A DNA stretch of 64,000 bases. It comes from JAIBAC01 sp046331095. GTDB taxonomy: Bacteria; Actinomycetota; Acidimicrobiia; UBA2766. Shown here piece after piece: positions 15,614-23,852 of the stretch. Both the position numbers and the translations under genes were made by a program. Numbering within the stretch: position 1 is the stretch's first letter; the number at the start of each line of letters is the position of its first letter. The stretch covers positions 186,001 to 250,000 of the forward strand of contig JAXLRM010000005.1 in NCBI GenBank assembly GCA_046331095.1, in the 5' to 3' direction. The notes under the pieces are model-generated. The model had not been told where the DNA came from. It saw only the letters and a list, made by a program, of their open reading frames with translations, and ran no database searches.

Positions 15614-16597
15614 ATGATCGGCACACGACTCACCGAGATGCTCGGTGTCGACCACCCCGTGATGCTCGCCGGGATGGGAGGCGTCTCCTACCACCGCCTC
15701 GTGGCCGCCGTGTCCGCTGCCGGCGGCTTCGGATGCCTCGGGGCGTCGACGATGGCCCCGTCCCAGATGGTCGACGAGATGGCGGCCGTGCGATCCGAGA
15801 CGGACAGGCCCTTCGGCGTCGACCTCCTGACTGCGGCCCCCGGCGACATGTCGGCTCAGGTCGCGAAGATCATCGACGGCGGCGCGTCGGTCTTCGTCGC
15901 CGGCCTCGGCGTGCCCCGCGACGTGATCGACTCGTGCCACGAGGCCGGCCTCCTCGTCGTCAACATGTGCGGCAAGGTCGTGCACGCGCTGCGGGCGGTC
16001 GAGGCAGGTTGTGACATCGTCGTCGCACAAGGCACCGAGGCGGGCGGCCACACGGGACTCGTCGCGACGATGCCGCTCGTGCCCCAGATCGTCGACGCCG
16101 TCGAGGGACGTGTGCCGGTCGTCGCTGCGGGCGGCATCTTCGACGGACGCGGCCTCGCCGCCGCGTTGACCCTCGGCGCCGACGGCGTCTGGGTCGGGAC
16201 CCGCTTCATCGCGACCCCCGAGGCGAACAGCGCGCCCGGCTACAAGGACACGCTGCTCGCCACCCACGAGGACGGCACCACCATCACGCGGGCCTACTCC
16301 GGCAAGACGATGCGGGCAGTGCGCAACGACTACACGGCCTACTTCGATTCCCACCCCGAGGAGCTCCAGCCCTTCCCGATGCAACTGGCGCGCAGCTTCG
16401 GCGACAGCGCGTTCCATCTCGGTGGCGACGAGGACAGCGCCGGCGTCGACCCGGCCAGGGAGTGCTACCCCTGCGGGCAGGGCGTCGGCGCGATCGGAGA
16501 CCTCGTGCCGGCAGGCGAACTCGTGGGGCGCTTCGTCGCCGAAGCCGAGGAAGCCCTGGCACGGGCCACCTCCGTGCACGCAGGCGCAGGCACCTGA
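15614..16597 (+). CDS. Nitronate monooxygenase-fold flavoprotein (2-nitropropane dioxygenase family)
   Basis: This 327-residue TIM-barrel FMN protein starts with TRLTEMLGVDHPVMLAGMGGVSYHRLVAAVSAAGGFGCLGAS. It carries the phosphate- and substrate-binding motifs of the family: AQGTEAGGHTG and VVAAGGIFDGRGLAAALTLGADGVWVGTRFIATPEA. Characterised relatives oxidise alkyl nitronates. Many actinobacterial members sit in fatty-acid or steroid catabolic clusters and may act as enoyl reductases, which fits the neighbours here. The ATG at 15614 is preceded by AAAGGGGA. The start lies just downstream of the palindromic operator, and a second operator follows the gene before the thiolase. True substrate unknown. 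Confidence 0.9.
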   Translation: MIGTRLTEMLGVDHPVMLAGMGGVSYHRLVAAVSAAGGFGCLGASTMAPSQMVDEMAAVRSETDRPFGVDLLTAAPGDMSAQVAKIIDGGASVFVAGLGVPRDVIDSCHEAGLLVVNMCGKVVHALRAVEAGCDIVVAQGTEAGGHTGLVATMPLVPQIVDAVEGRVPVVAAGGIFDGRGLAAALTLGADGVWVGTRFIATPEANSAPGYKDTLLATHEDGTTITRAYSGKTMRAVRNDYTAYFDSHPEELQPFPMQLARSFGDSAFHLGGDEDSAGVDPARECYPCGQGVGAIGDLVPAGELVGRFVAEAEEALARATSVHAGAGT

Positions 16598-16631
16598 GCG
16601 GCACCTGCCCCGCGGAACCGCCATCCCGCTG

Positions 16632-16651
16632 AGTTGATCCGGGAATCAGTT
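16632..16651. promoter_or_regulatory. Palindromic operator site 2, upstream of the SCP-x-type thiolase
   Basis: This 20-bp near-palindrome has left half AGTTGATCCG and right half, on the other strand, AACTGATTCC. It contains the shared octamer ACTGATTC (minus strand of 16643-16650). It sits 79 bp before the thiolase ATG, in the gap after the nitronate-monooxygenase-fold gene, so the thiolase probably has its own controlled promoter. Confidence 0.65.
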
Positions 16652-16730
16652 GTCTGGGACGATTGCGGCTTCCACACCCGACGGGTACGGACACGCCGTC
16701 CGGCCCGATCACCCCGACCAGGAGCGCCCC

Positions 16731-17927
16731 ATGGGCAACAAGGTGTACGTCGTCGGCGTCGGCATGACGAAGTTCGAGAAGCCGGGCGGCCGTGACTGGG
16801 ACTACCCCGACATGGTCCAAGAGGCCGGTACCAAGGCGCTCGCGGACTCGGGCCTCTCCTACGACCAGATCGAACAGGTCGCGATCGGCTACTGCTACGG
16901 CGACTCCACCGCCGGCCAGGAGGCCGTCTACGGCCTCGGTCTCACCGGCGTGCCGATGTACAACGTCAACAACAACTGCTCCACCGGCTCGACCGCCCTC
17001 TACATGGGAAAGAAGTTCATCGAGGGCGGCATCTCCGACTGCGTGATGGCGGTCGGCTTCGAGAAGATGGAGAAGGGCAGCCTCGGGATCAAGTTCATGG
17101 ACCGCCAGTTCCCGATGAGCCGCCACCTGGCTCTGATGAACGAGCTGCGCGGCTTCGCTGCCGCCCCACCGGCACCGCAGATGTTCGGCAACGCCGGCCG
17201 TGAACACATGGAGAAGTTCGGCACCCCCGCCGAGGCCTTCGCCAAGATCGGCTGGAAGAACCACAAGCACTCGGTCAACAACCCGTACTCGCAGTTCCAG
17301 GACGAGTACAGCCTCGAGGACATCCTCGCCGCCCCGATGGTGCACGAGCCGCTCACGAAGCTGCAGTGCTGCCCGACGTCGGACGGCTCCGGCGTCGCGA
17401 TCCTCGCGAGTGAGCGCTTCGTGCGCGACAACGGCCTCGAGGACACCGCCGTCGAGATCCTCGGCATGGCGCTCACGACCGACACGGCAGACTCGTTCGA
17501 GACCAAGAGCGACCGCTACCTCGTCGGCTACGGGATGAGCGAGGCCGCGGCCAACTCGGTGTACGAGCAGTCCGGCAAGGGCCCCGAGGACGTCGACGTC
17601 ATCGAGCTCCACGATTGCTTCAGCGCCAACGAGATGATCACCTACGAGGCGCTCGGGCTCTGCCCCGAGGGCGACGCCGGCAAGCTCGCCATGGAGGAGG
17701 CGACCACCTACGGCGGCCAGGTCGTCGTGAACCCCTCCGGTGGACTGATCTCCAAGGGCCACCCCCTGGGCGCCACCGGTCTCGCCCAGTGCGCCGAGCT
17801 CAACTGGCAGCTCCGCGGTCAGGCAGACAAGCGTCAGGTCGACGGCGCCAAGGTCGCGCTCCAGCACAACATCGGCCTCGGTGGCGCCTGCGTCGTCACG
17901 ATGTACCAAAAGGGCGAGTTCGCCTGA
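16731..17927 (+). CDS. Thiolase-like lipid-transfer protein (SCP-x thiolase domain)
   Basis: This 398-residue thiolase-superfamily protein is of the sterol carrier protein-x type. It starts GNKVYVVGVGMTKFEKPGG. The nucleophile Cys83 lies in NVNNNCSTGSTAL, followed by DVIELHDCFSANEMITYEALGL and the histidine motif NPSGGLISKGHPLGATGLAQCAEL. The HDCFSANE and GHPLGATG motifs are diagnostic of this branch, which handles bulky acyl-CoAs such as steroid side chains. No C-terminal SCP-2 domain is fused. The ATG at 16731 has AGGAG 6 nt upstream (16720-16724). An operator-like palindrome lies at 16632-16651. The downstream intergenic region holds a family B repeat array. Confidence 0.93.
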   Translation: MGNKVYVVGVGMTKFEKPGGRDWDYPDMVQEAGTKALADSGLSYDQIEQVAIGYCYGDSTAGQEAVYGLGLTGVPMYNVNNNCSTGSTALYMGKKFIEGGISDCVMAVGFEKMEKGSLGIKFMDRQFPMSRHLALMNELRGFAAAPPAPQMFGNAGREHMEKFGTPAEAFAKIGWKNHKHSVNNPYSQFQDEYSLEDILAAPMVHEPLTKLQCCPTSDGSGVAILASERFVRDNGLEDTAVEILGMALTTDTADSFETKSDRYLVGYGMSEAAANSVYEQSGKGPEDVDVIELHDCFSANEMITYEALGLCPEGDAGKLAMEEATTYGGQVVVNPSGGLISKGHPLGATGLAQCAELNWQLRGQADKRQVDGAKVALQHNIGLGGACVVTMYQKGEFA

Positions 17928-17929
17928 CG

Positions 17930-18062
17930 CCCCCCCTCCAAACGCGGGCAGCATGGCCCGCTGGCGGCACACATCGCCCGCGTTCGGGGAAGGCCCCCCC
18001 TCCAAACGCGGGCAGCATGACCCGCTGGCGGCACACATCGCCCGCGTTCGGGGAAGGCCCGA
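17930..18062. repeat. Family B palindromic array, two copies, downstream of the thiolase
   Basis: Two 64-bp units lie in tandem with palindromic cores at 17940-17984 and 18004-18048, differing by a single base. The outer arms AAACGCGGGC and CCCGCGTT are those of the array at 583-761, but the inner sequence (GCATGGCCCGCTGGCGGCAC) is different. This is therefore a second sub-type with conserved arms. It lies between the convergent thiolase and the small minus-strand gene. Confidence 0.88.
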
Positions 18063-18075
18063 GGAGACGCGCAGT

Positions 18076-18110
18076 CCGATGCCCCGGTCCCACCCGGACC
18101 GGGGCATCGG
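18076..18110. terminator. Perfect 15-bp stem-loop, probable terminator
   Basis: CCGATGCCCCGGTCC (18076-18090) pairs with no mismatch to 18096-18110 across a 5-base loop CACCC. No U-tract follows on either strand. It stands about 150 bp downstream of the thiolase stop, just beyond the family B array, and 118 bp beyond the 3' end of the convergent small gene. A strong GC-only hairpin of this kind commonly ends transcripts in high-GC actinobacteria. Confidence 0.65.
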
Positions 18111-18227
18111 CGCGCGCGGGGACACGTGCAGAGCAATGACGTGTACCCGCATGTGGCCGTCGCAGTGGCGGGACAGACCACAGCGACGGTACCCACACCC
18201 AGGGGGCGCCGGGATGGCGAATCGTTG

Positions 18228-18416
18228 TTAGGCGGCGAGGGCGTCGGGGCGCGGACACCGGCACCCGCCGTCACAGGCATAGGCGCCGCAGCGTCGGCAC
18301 TTCGGCATCGTTGCCGGCATCTCTTCGACGTGTGCGTTCGCGCGACGCGCGGTCCGGCTCGCACCGGGTGCCGCAAGCGCCGACCGGACGATGGTGATGG
18401 ATCCGTCAGTGGTCAT
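18228..18416 (-). CDS. Small cysteine-rich protein, unknown function
   Basis: This 62-residue open frame ends in a compact cysteine cluster, PKCRRCGAYACDGGCRCP, which looks like a zinc-binding knuckle. The N-terminal part (MTTDGSITIVRSALAAPGASRTARR) has no recognisable motif. The ATG 18414-18416 is preceded on the minus strand by GGAGGAG about 10 nt upstream, which supports translation. Small proteins of this style occur in actinobacteria without known role. It is divergent from the P-type ATPase gene, with about 130 bp between starts. It could also be a chance frame; the cysteine spacing and ribosome-binding site are the main arguments for it. Confidence 0.5.
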   Translation of the reverse strand: MTTDGSITIVRSALAAPGASRTARRANAHVEEMPATMPKCRRCGAYACDGGCRCPRPDALAA

Positions 18417-18546
18417 GGCGCTCGTCGCTCCTCCGCCCTCGCCTTACGGAGCAGAACGTAGGCACGCCCGATAAGAGCGCGGTGAGTTCGCACTGAGAAG
18501 TGGCTGGGTACCATCCGCGTACCGCCGGGGCCATCGCGAGGACCAC

Positions 18547-20909
18547 GTGACCCAGCCAGTCACCGACGACGCCGACTTCGCGGACATCGCCGCGACCGGG
18601 CTCGACGCCGAGGCGGTCGCCGAGCGCCACGCCCGCGGCGAGGTCAACATCGCGGTCGAGGGGCCGAGCCGCACGACCGGACGCATCGTGCGGGCCAACC
18701 TCGTCACGTGGTTCAACGGTCTCATGACCACGCTCTTCGTCATCGTGCTCGTGTTCGGCTCACCCGCTGACGCCCTCTTCGGCATCGTCGTGGTCGTCAA
18801 CGCGCGTTGATCGGGATCGTGCAGAACTGCGCGCCAAGCGCACGCTCGACCGGCTCGCTCGTGTCGGCCCCGAAGGTGCGGATCGTGCGCGACGGCGCCG
18901 TCGACGAGGCCGCGACCGGCGACGTCGTCTTGGGCGAGGTCATCGAGATCGGTGCCGGCGACCAGATCGTCGTCGACGGCGAGGTGCTCGTCACCGACGG
19001 CATCGAGGTCGACGAGTCGCTCCTCACCGGCGAATCGGACCCTGTGGCCAAACACCCGGGCGACCAGCTCATGAGCGGCGCCTTCGTCCTGTCGGGCTCG
19101 TGCCGCTTCCGCGCTACCGCGGTGGGCGCCGACGCCTATGCGAACACCCTCGCGGGACAGGCACGCCAGTTCACACTCGTGCGCTCGGAGCTGCGCGACG
19201 GCATCCAGAACCTGGTCCGTCTGATCACGTGGGTCCTGATCCCGACTGCGATGCTGCTGCTGTGGGGCCAGCTCCGCACGAACCACGACTTCGACACCGC
19301 TGTCGTGGCGAGCGTGGCCGGCATCGTCGGCATGGTGCCCGAGGGCCTCGTCCTGCTCACATCGATCGCGTTCACGGTCGGGATGGTCCGCCTGGGCCGC
19401 CGCGGCGTGCTCGTCCAGGAACTTCCGGCGGTCGAGGGACTTGCCCGCGTCGACACCCTCTGCGTCGACAAGACCGGCACGCTGACCCGTGGCCGGCTCC
19501 AGGTGACCGGCCTCGAGTCACTCGATCCCGCTGCGCCGCTCGTCGAGGCGCTCGGAGCGCTCGCGGCTGCAGAGGCGCGGCCCAACGCGACTCTCGCTGC
19601 GGTCGCCAGCGCGTACCCCGCACCCGAAGGATGGACACCCACCGAGAGGGTCCCCTTCTCCTCTGCTCGCAAGTGGAGTGGCGCCGACTTCGGTTCGCGG
19701 GGCACCTGGCTCATGGGTGCCCCCGAGATGCTCGCCGGCAACGATCGCACACTCACCGGCCGTGTGGCCGCGATCGCGAGCACAGGCAGGCGCGTCCTGC
19801 TGCTCGCCCGGGCAAGAGACCCGTTCGACGGCGACACGCCGCCGCCGTCGGATCCGGCCGCCCTCGTCGTCCTCGCCGACGAGATCCGCCCCGAGGCCGG
19901 GCCGGCGCTCGACTACTTCGCGCGACAGGGCGTGTCCATCAAGGTGATCTCGGGCGACAACCCCGACACGGTGACGGCGGTGGCGCGTGAGCTCGGCCAC
20001 ACCGAGCTCGAGGCGATCGACGCCCGGACGCTGCCCGAGGACACCGACTCGCTCGCCGAGGTCCTCGAGGAGCACAACGCATTCGGGCGCGTCACGCCGG
20101 AGCAGAAGCGCGAGATGGTCCACGCACTCCAGTCGCGGGGCCACGTGGTCGCGATGACCGGCGACGGCGTCAACGACGTCCTCGCGCTCAAGGACGCCGA
20201 CATCGGGATCGCGATGGGCAACGGCAGCCAGGCGACCAAGGGCGTCGCCCAGCTCGTGCTGCTCGACGCCGACTTCTCCACGCTGCCCCCGGTGGTGGGC
20301 GAGGGACGACGCGTCATCGCCAACATCCAGCGGACGGCGCGCCTGTTCCTGACCAAGACCTCGTACGCGTTCGTGTTCGCGATCGCAGTGACGGCGCTCG
20401 GGCTCGCGTACCCGTTCCTGCCACGCCACCTGACGCTGATCAGCCAGGTCACTATCGGGATCCCGGGCTTCTTCCTCGCGCTCGCCCCCGACGCCCCGAG
20501 GGCACACCCCGGCTTCGTGAAGCGAGTACTGCGCTTCGCCGTCCCGGCGGGGCTGGGCCTCGCCGCCGCCACATTGGTCGTGTACTACGGGGTTCTCAAC
20601 CTGTTCGAGTTCTCCGCCGACGAGGCGCGCACAGCGGCTGCCGTCGTGCTCGGCTGCGGCGGCCTCGTCGTGTTGACGCTGATCGCGCGTCCGCTGACCG
20701 GGCTGCGCCAGCTCCTGGTCTGGGTGATGAGCGGTCTCTTCCTGCTCGCGTTCGTGGTGCCCGTCGTCGCGAGCTTCTACGCCCTGGAGATGAGCCCGTT
20801 CACGTGGACCCTCCTCGGAGTCGGCCTGGCCACCGAGCTCGGCGTCGCGCTGCTGGTGTACTTCTGGGACGCCATCGTGCGCTGGCGCAGGAAGCGCACC
20901 GCTACTTGA
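18547..20909 (+). pseudogene. CtpE-like P-type ATPase (Ca2+-type), broken by frameshifts near the N-terminus
   Basis: The first frame (18547-18810) encodes an N-terminal segment with VNIAVEGPSRTTGRIVRANLVTWFNGLMTTLFVIVLVFGSPADALFGIVVVVNA and then hits TGA. The rest (18807-20909) carries the TGES actuator motif (DESLLTGESDPVAK), the M4 helix VPEGLVLLTSIAF, the phosphorylation site CVDKTGTLT (Asp at 19467), GDGVNDVLALKDADIGIAMG and the C-terminal helices. The layout matches mycobacterial CtpE, a calcium-linked P-type ATPase. Between 18798 and 18862 the conserved reading appears in three frames: LIGIVQ, then ELRAKRTLDRL, then LVSAPK. This implies about +2, -1 and -2 indels. Everything downstream is intact, so this is either a fresh lesion or a sequence error. 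The 3' end overlaps the convergent Fpg gene by 8 nt. Confidence 0.85.
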
Positions 20910-21738
20910 GCAGCCTCGACAGTCGCCTATCGGCGTAGACCTTGCCGCCGGTCTGGCACCGGGGGCAGTAGACGACCTCGTGGGACTCGTAGCTGACGCG
21001 CTGGAGCACATCGCCACAACGCGGGCACGGCTCGCCGGCGTGCTTGTGTATCCGGAAGAACTCCCCGAGCTTGGGCGGCAGCCCGCCCTCGCGGGTGCGT
21101 TCGTCGGCAAGGCCCCTGGCGAGCGTGTCGACGACGGCGGTGGCGAGACGGCCGCGCCCGTCGTCGTCGAGGCCCGAGAGCGTCGCCATCGGCGAGAGCC
21201 GGGCTTCATGGAGGAGGTCGTCGGCATAGCCGCGCCCGATGCCCGCCACCGTTCTCTGGTCGCGCAGCATCGTGTGCAGACGCCGACCGTCGCTGCCGTG
21301 CAGTATCAGCTCGGCGAACTCGTCGGAGTCAGGTTCCGGGCCGAGTCTCCCAAGCGGTCCTTCGTCGCCGTGGGCGAGGACCCACCAGCCGGCCTTGCGC
21401 TCGGTGCCGAACTCCTTGAGGAGCAGCGCCGGACGATCCTCGAAGGCGAAGCGGGCGACACCGCCTTTGGGCCGCGTCGCCTTGGGCGGGTCCTCGAAGG
21501 TGATCCGGCCCGCCTGGGACAGGTGGATTGCGATGCGGCCACCGCCGCCGAAGTCGAGCAGGAGGAACTTGCCCCGCCGGTCGGTGCCGGCGAGGACCGC
21601 GCCCACGAGCGAATCCGGCGGTGGCGCGGCCGTCTTGAGTCCGCTGAACGCCAACTGCTGGCAGCCTGTCAAGCGGGCACCGCGCAGCAGTGCGTCGATG
21701 CGCTCCGCGAGGGCCTGGACGGCGGGCAGCTCGGGCAT
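20902..21738 (-). CDS. Fpg/Nei family DNA glycosylase
   Basis: This 278-residue protein would excise oxidised bases and cut abasic sites. With the start at ATG 21736-21738 it begins MPELPAVQAL, so after Met removal the catalytic N-terminal proline and glutamate are in place. The conserved lysine region is DRRGKFLLLDF, the helix-two-turn-helix is DQRTVAGIGRGYADDLLHEARLSP, and the C-terminal zinc finger has four cysteines (CPRCGDVLQRV and YCPRCQTGGKVYADRRLSRLLK). The frame is open 35 codons further upstream but would lose the essential N-terminal proline. Whether it is an Fpg (8-oxoguanine) or Nei-type enzyme is not settled here; actinobacteria carry several paralogues. Confidence 0.92.
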   Translation of the reverse strand: MPELPAVQALAERIDALLRGARLTGCQQLAFSGLKTAAPPPDSLVGAVLAGTDRRGKFLLLDFGGGGRIAIHLSQAGRITFEDPPKATRPKGGVARFAFEDRPALLLKEFGTERKAGWWVLAHGDEGPLGRLGPEPDSDEFAELILHGSDGRRLHTMLRDQRTVAGIGRGYADDLLHEARLSPMATLSGLDDDGRGRLATAVVDTLARGLADERTREGGLPPKLGEFFRIHKHAGEPCPRCGDVLQRVSYESHEVVYCPRCQTGGKVYADRRLSRLLK

Positions 21739-21814
21739 TGGTTGCAGGCTACGCGTGGCTGCCGGCGCTCGGCTCGGCACGGCACCGACACGGCACCGCG
21801 CCGACACCCTCGGC

Positions 21815-21950
21815 TTGGAGCACAGGGCGGCCACGTCGGCCACCTTGGAGAACGTGAGGCGCGGTTTCGGTCCCCGCTCTTCTCCAACCCCCGCAGTCTG
21901 GCCGGTCTCTTCTCCAAGCCGCCACGTGTGGCCGCGACGTGCTCCAACCG
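21815..21950. repeat. Family A 30-bp-period array, two forward and three inverted units
   Basis: Forward units start at 21815 (TTGGAGCACAGGGCGGCCA) and 21845 (TTGGAGAAC). Inverted units have CTCCAA blocks at 21882, 21912 and 21942, each 30 bp apart. The array lies between the Fpg start codon and the stop of the next minus-strand gene, the PAS-REC protein, so it follows the chemotaxis operon. The remaining bases of the 250-bp gap show nothing else. Confidence 0.9.
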
Positions 21951-21987
21951 AGGACCACGCGGCAACCGAGTCGCGCGGGAGGCGGGT

Positions 21988-22824
21988 CTACCCGGCGAGA
22001 AGGCGTTCGAGCTCGTCGGGGCGCACCGGTTTGGGGACGAAGCCGTCCATGCCCGCATCGAGGCACGCGCGCCGGTCGGCGTCGAGGTCGCTCGCGGTCA
22101 TGGCGACGATGCGTGAGCGTGAGCAGGCGCCCGCCTCCGCCTCACGGATCGCACGCGTTGCCGCGAAGCCGTCCATCACCGGCATGTGGCAGTCCATCAG
22201 AACGAGGTCGTACAAGCCGGGGTTCGCGGCGATCGCCGCGACGGCGTCCGCCCCGTTCGCGACCACGTCGACCGCCCAACCCAGCACGTGGAGTTGGCGT
22301 TCCGCGACGAGGCGGTTGACACGGTCGTCCTCGGCGAGGAGGACCCGGCCCGCCCGGGTCCCCTCGACACGTGCCGCTGCACCGGGATCCTCACCCGCGC
22401 GTGCCGACGCGCCCTGCTCACCCGTACGGCCGAACAGGTCCGACACGTCGTCGACCGAGAACGAAGCCCACGTCTGCCCGGACCCGTCCGAGGCCGGCAC
22501 CGCCACGACGGTCGTGTGCTGGACGCGGGGCACCTCGTCCGACGGGCCCCCCGACACGACGTTGCCGTGGATCCCGGCTGACAGCACGACGGGAGGGCCC
22601 CCCGCGAAGACGCCGGCGAGTCGCAGCCGCAGCTGCGAACGCCGGAACTGGGGGAAGTGGGCGCAGAGGTCCGAACCGACGGCGGCTTCGGCCTCCAGCC
22701 CCGTCCAACGCACCATCGTGGTGTTCCACGAGGCGACCACCAGCGCGGGGGTGACGACGAAGACACCCGCCGCCTCCCCGTCAGGAGGCGCCGCCGCGGC
22801 CGGCGGTGGCGGCAGGCCCGTCAT
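21988..22824 (-). CDS. PAS-like sensor plus receiver domain protein
   Basis: This 278-residue protein has an N-terminal domain (about 15-130) resembling PAS, with VFVVTPALVVASWNTTMVRWTGLEAEAAVGSDLCAHFP, an acidic alanine-rich linker, and a C-terminal receiver (160-278). The receiver reads VLLAEDDRVNRLVAERQL, with phospho-acceptor Asp211 in LVLMDCHMPVMDG, AMTASD and the conserved lysine in FVPKPVRPDEL. This receiver subtype usually occurs at the end of hybrid histidine kinases, but no kinase core is present. ATG 22822-22824 overlaps the cheC stop by 4 nt, so it is the last gene of the chemotaxis operon and probably another target of CheA. Confidence 0.85.
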   Translation of the reverse strand: MTGLPPPPAAAAPPDGEAAGVFVVTPALVVASWNTTMVRWTGLEAEAAVGSDLCAHFPQFRRSQLRLRLAGVFAGGPPVVLSAGIHGNVVSGGPSDEVPRVQHTTVVAVPASDGSGQTWASFSVDDVSDLFGRTGEQGASARAGEDPGAAARVEGTRAGRVLLAEDDRVNRLVAERQLHVLGWAVDVVANGADAVAAIAANPGLYDLVLMDCHMPVMDGFAATRAIREAEAGACSRSRIVAMTASDLDADRRACLDAGMDGFVPKPVRPDELERLLAG

Positions 22825-23435
22825 GCACCGACCGCCACTGCCTCGATCGCACCCAACAGCCGCGCGAGGGACCCGGAGGCGAACACCAGGATGACATCGC
22901 CGCGTATCACGTGCTCGGCGACGTCGAAGCGGGCGGTGCAGGCCACGAGGCCCTCGGCCCCGCCCTCGGGCAGGAGCACCGCGAGCACCTCCTCGGGAGA
23001 GGCCTCCGTGAACGACGGCAGGCCGTAGTCGAGATGCTCGCCGAGCACGTTGCTGACGGAACCCATCACGCTGTTGAGCATGATGTTGCCCACCTCCGAC
23101 AGCGTGCCCGACCGCACGCCGTCGAGGTCGTCACCGCCGTGCTCGCTCCCGGTCAGCAGGACGATCAGTCGTGAAGCCGGCTCCGGCGGGATCACGAGCC
23201 CGGCGACCCCCGAGAAGCTGCCGTCGAATGACTGCCCGACGGTGGCGAGGCGATCGCCGCCGATCGTCTCGAGCAGGGTGAGCGCCTCGTCCCAACCGAC
23301 CACGCGCACCTCCGGGACATGCACGCGGACATGGCTCGCGAGCATGTGGTTCAGGACACCGGCAGCGCGGCCCACCCCGATGTTGACGAGCTCCTCGAGC
23401 GCGTCGACGTGGTCCGGACCGAGGTCCACGATCAT
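22821..23435 (-). CDS. cheC: CheC-type chemotaxis phosphatase
   Basis: CheC dephosphorylates CheY-P and partners with CheD in Bacillus-type adaptation. The 204-residue protein has two copies of the phosphatase helix motif with conserved Glu and Asn: DALEELVNIGVGRAAG near the N-terminus and SGTLSEVGNIMLNSVMG near residue 115. Two active sites identify CheC rather than CheX. In the second copy the first acidic/polar position is glycine, a small deviation. ATG 23433-23435 overlaps the cheY stop by 4 nt, and its own stop overlaps the PAS-REC start. Confidence 0.88.
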   Translation of the reverse strand: MIVDLGPDHVDALEELVNIGVGRAAGVLNHMLASHVRVHVPEVRVVGWDEALTLLETIGGDRLATVGQSFDGSFSGVAGLVIPPEPASRLIVLLTGSEHGGDDLDGVRSGTLSEVGNIMLNSVMGSVSNVLGEHLDYGLPSFTEASPEEVLAVLLPEGGAEGLVACTARFDVAEHVIRGDVILVFASGSLARLLGAIEAVAVGA

Positions 23436-23812
23436 CCCTCGATCCGCTGCGCCGCCAGGCCGAGGACGTCGTCGATGACCGCGCGGAGCTCGACCTCCTG
23501 TACCGGCTTGTTCACGAACGCGGCGGCGCCGAGGTCCAGACAGCGCGCGCGTGTGCTGTCCTGGACATCGGAGGTCAAGACGACAACCGGCGCTGTGAAC
23601 CCACGCTCCCGGAACAGCCCGAGCAGCTCCATCCCGTCGATCCCCGGCATGACGAGATCCATCAGGACGACGTCGGGGGCGACGGCCACGGACCGCTCGA
23701 GGCCCGCGTGCCCGTCGGCGGCTTCGAGGGCCTCGTGCCCGGCCGCCTCGACCGCACGCCGGATCACTCCGCGCTGGAACCGGGAGTCGTCGATGATCAG
23801 GACCGCCGCCAT
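23432..23812 (-). CDS. cheY: Chemotaxis response regulator CheY
   Basis: This stand-alone receiver has 126 residues: LIIDDSRFQRGVIRRAVEAAG at the N-terminus, phospho-acceptor Asp52 in VVLMDLVMPGIDGMELL, the threonine of VVLTSD, and Lys102 in FVNKPV. It is expected to carry the CheA phosphoryl signal to the motor or other output. The ATG 23810-23812 is preceded by GAGGAG. The start lies 40 nt after the cheB stop, and the gene overlaps cheC. What it acts on is unclear because no flagellar or pilus motor gene is present in the window. Confidence 0.92.
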   Translation of the reverse strand: MAAVLIIDDSRFQRGVIRRAVEAAGHEALEAADGHAGLERSVAVAPDVVLMDLVMPGIDGMELLGLFRERGFTAPVVVLTSDVQDSTRARCLDLGAAAFVNKPVQEVELRAVIDDVLGLAAQRIEG

Positions 23813-23852
23813 TGCTCGCTCCTCGGTTCCGCGCCGATCGTCGGTCGCAGTC

